Of a stretch of DNA of 64,000 nucleotides, positions 63,413 through 64,000 are shown piece after piece. Position 1 is the stretch's first letter, and each line of letters starts with the position of its first letter. Source of the DNA: Nitzschia sp. DOCU1 (lineage: Eukaryota; Bacillariophyta; Bacillariophyceae; Bacillariales; Bacillariaceae). The translations under genes were made by a program, and so were the position numbers. The notes beneath the pieces were generated by a model, which worked only from the letters and a program-made list of their open reading frames with translations, had not been told where the DNA came from and did not search any database. Where the stretch lies: positions 744,001 to 808,000 of the forward strand of contig OX596000.1 of assembly GCA_951394045.1 (NCBI GenBank), written 5' to 3'.

Positions 63413-64000
63413 TTAAAGCTCCAGCTTCTTGGGCTTCTCCCAGGTGAAGTCAGGGTCTTCCCGTCCAAAATGGCCGTACGCAGCAGTCTTGCGGAAGATA
63501 GGGCGCCGAAGTTCAAGGTCGCGGATAATTGCACCGGGACGAAGATCAAAGTTCTTCTTGACAATCTCAACCAAATCCGCATCTGTCTTGCCCTCTTTCG
63601 CTGTGCCGTAGCTGTCTACGTAGATACTCAAGGGGTACGAGATACCGATGGCGTACGACAGCTGCACCAACGCGCGTCTACAGAGGCCAGCGGCAACCAA
63701 AGACTTAGCAACCCAACGGGCAGCATAAGCAGCAGAACGATCAACCTTGGTCGAGTCCTTTCCGGAAAAGGCACCACCTCCATGGGCACCCCATCCACCG
63801 TATGTATCGATGATAATCTTTCGTCCCGTTAAACCGGCATCTCCATGGGGTCCCCCAATGACGAAACGGCCAGAGGGATTCAAGTGGTAAACCGTGTTCT
63901 CATCCAAGTACTTCTCAGGGATGACGGGCTTGACAACATGCATCATGAGGTCGCTGGCGATTTGTTCGTTGGTTACATCCTCCGAGTGCTGGCAGGAAAT
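63413..64000 (-). CDS. MAT: S-adenosylmethionine synthetase, C-terminal part
   Basis: The 195 C-terminal residues are visible; the 5' part lies beyond the right edge. The frame is open to the edge ([20 protein letters not shown]). Family blocks are [40 protein letters not shown] and the phosphate-binding [20 protein letters not shown]. The C-terminal domain has [16 protein letters not shown] and ends [21 protein letters not shown]. The enzyme makes SAM from methionine and ATP in the cytosol. All motifs of this half are intact. Confidence 0.97.
   Translation of the reverse strand: MSCQHSEDVTNEQIASDLMMHVVKPVIPEKYLDENTVYHLNPSGRFVIGGPHGDAGLTGRKIIIDTYGGWGAHGGGAFSGKDSTKVDRSAAYAARWVAKSLVAAGLCRRALVQLSYAIGISYPLSIYVDSYGTAKEGKTDADLVEIVKKNFDLRPGAIIRDLELRRPIFRKTAAYGHFGREDPDFTWEKPKKLEL

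Noticed and set aside
1..64000. CRISPR arrays, insertion sequences, prophage, bacterial operons, viral genes
   Set aside because: None were seen. Intron-containing genes, a eukaryotic initiator tRNA and eukaryote-only complexes make a prokaryotic or viral origin untenable.

Overview
The window is nuclear DNA of a photosynthetic stramenopile, most likely a diatom. The support is: short GT-AG introns (57-104 nt) in about a third of the genes; a receptor-type cyclase/phosphodiesterase chimera of the kind described in diatoms; a protein with a bipartite plastid-type leader (VDAFASLP near a signal-peptide cleavage region); aureochrome/CRE-type TGACGTCA palindromes; and a compact layout with genes on both strands. 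TAA, TAG and TGA all end genes, so the standard code applies. I cannot name the species from sequence alone.

Layout. 1-5.5 kb: 5' part of an MPS1/TTK spindle-checkpoint kinase (-), an Mpv17/PMP22 protein (+) and a small membrane protein (-). 5.5-10.3 kb: a very acidic membrane protein (-), an initiator tRNA-Met (+) and a sarcosine-oxidase-like flavoenzyme (+). 10.6-17.0 kb: a giant gene (-) that fuses a SNF2-type ATPase to an AlkA-type DNA glycosylase, preceded by Tudor-encoding exons broken by one in-frame TAA. 17.4-24.3 kb: pirin (-), a CRAL-TRIO/Sec14 protein (+), the proteasome lid deubiquitinase Rpn11 (+), a secretory-pathway DnaJ (-) and a decayed coding frame (+). 24.6-29.4 kb: a seven-exon gene (-) joining an ectodomain, seven membrane segments, a class III cyclase domain with lost catalytic residues and an intact PDE domain. 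30.4-36.0 kb: an MFS carrier (+), a membrane RING protein (+) and CTNNBL1 (-). 36.5-41 kb: an EEP-family nuclease with a Mut7-C domain inside it (+), a tiny FLASH-like coiled-coil protein (+) and a mitochondrial-carrier-family protein (-). 41.2-49.4 kb: an HMG-box/PhyH dioxygenase (-), an S9 peptidase (+), a CD38-like membrane protein (-) and a sepiapterin-reductase-like SDR (+). 50-55 kb: a twelve-exon ABCB transporter (-) with domain order TMD-NBD-NBD-TMD. 56-64 kb: a LITAF-like protein (-), an RluA pseudouridine synthase (+), a RING-Deltex E3 (-), a plastid-type small protein (+), an EamA transporter (+) and the C-terminal part of S-adenosylmethionine synthetase (-).

These are independent eukaryotic genes, not an operon. 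The unusual feature is the number of domain chimeras: SNF2-glycosylase, HMG-PhyH, EEP with nested Mut7-C, 7TM-cyclase-PDE and the permuted ABCB. The SNF2-glycosylase and HMG-PhyH genes are the best candidates for undescribed DNA- or chromatin-modifying systems. All splice joins below were worked out by hand from GT-AG borders, reading phase and family continuity. None was checked against transcripts.
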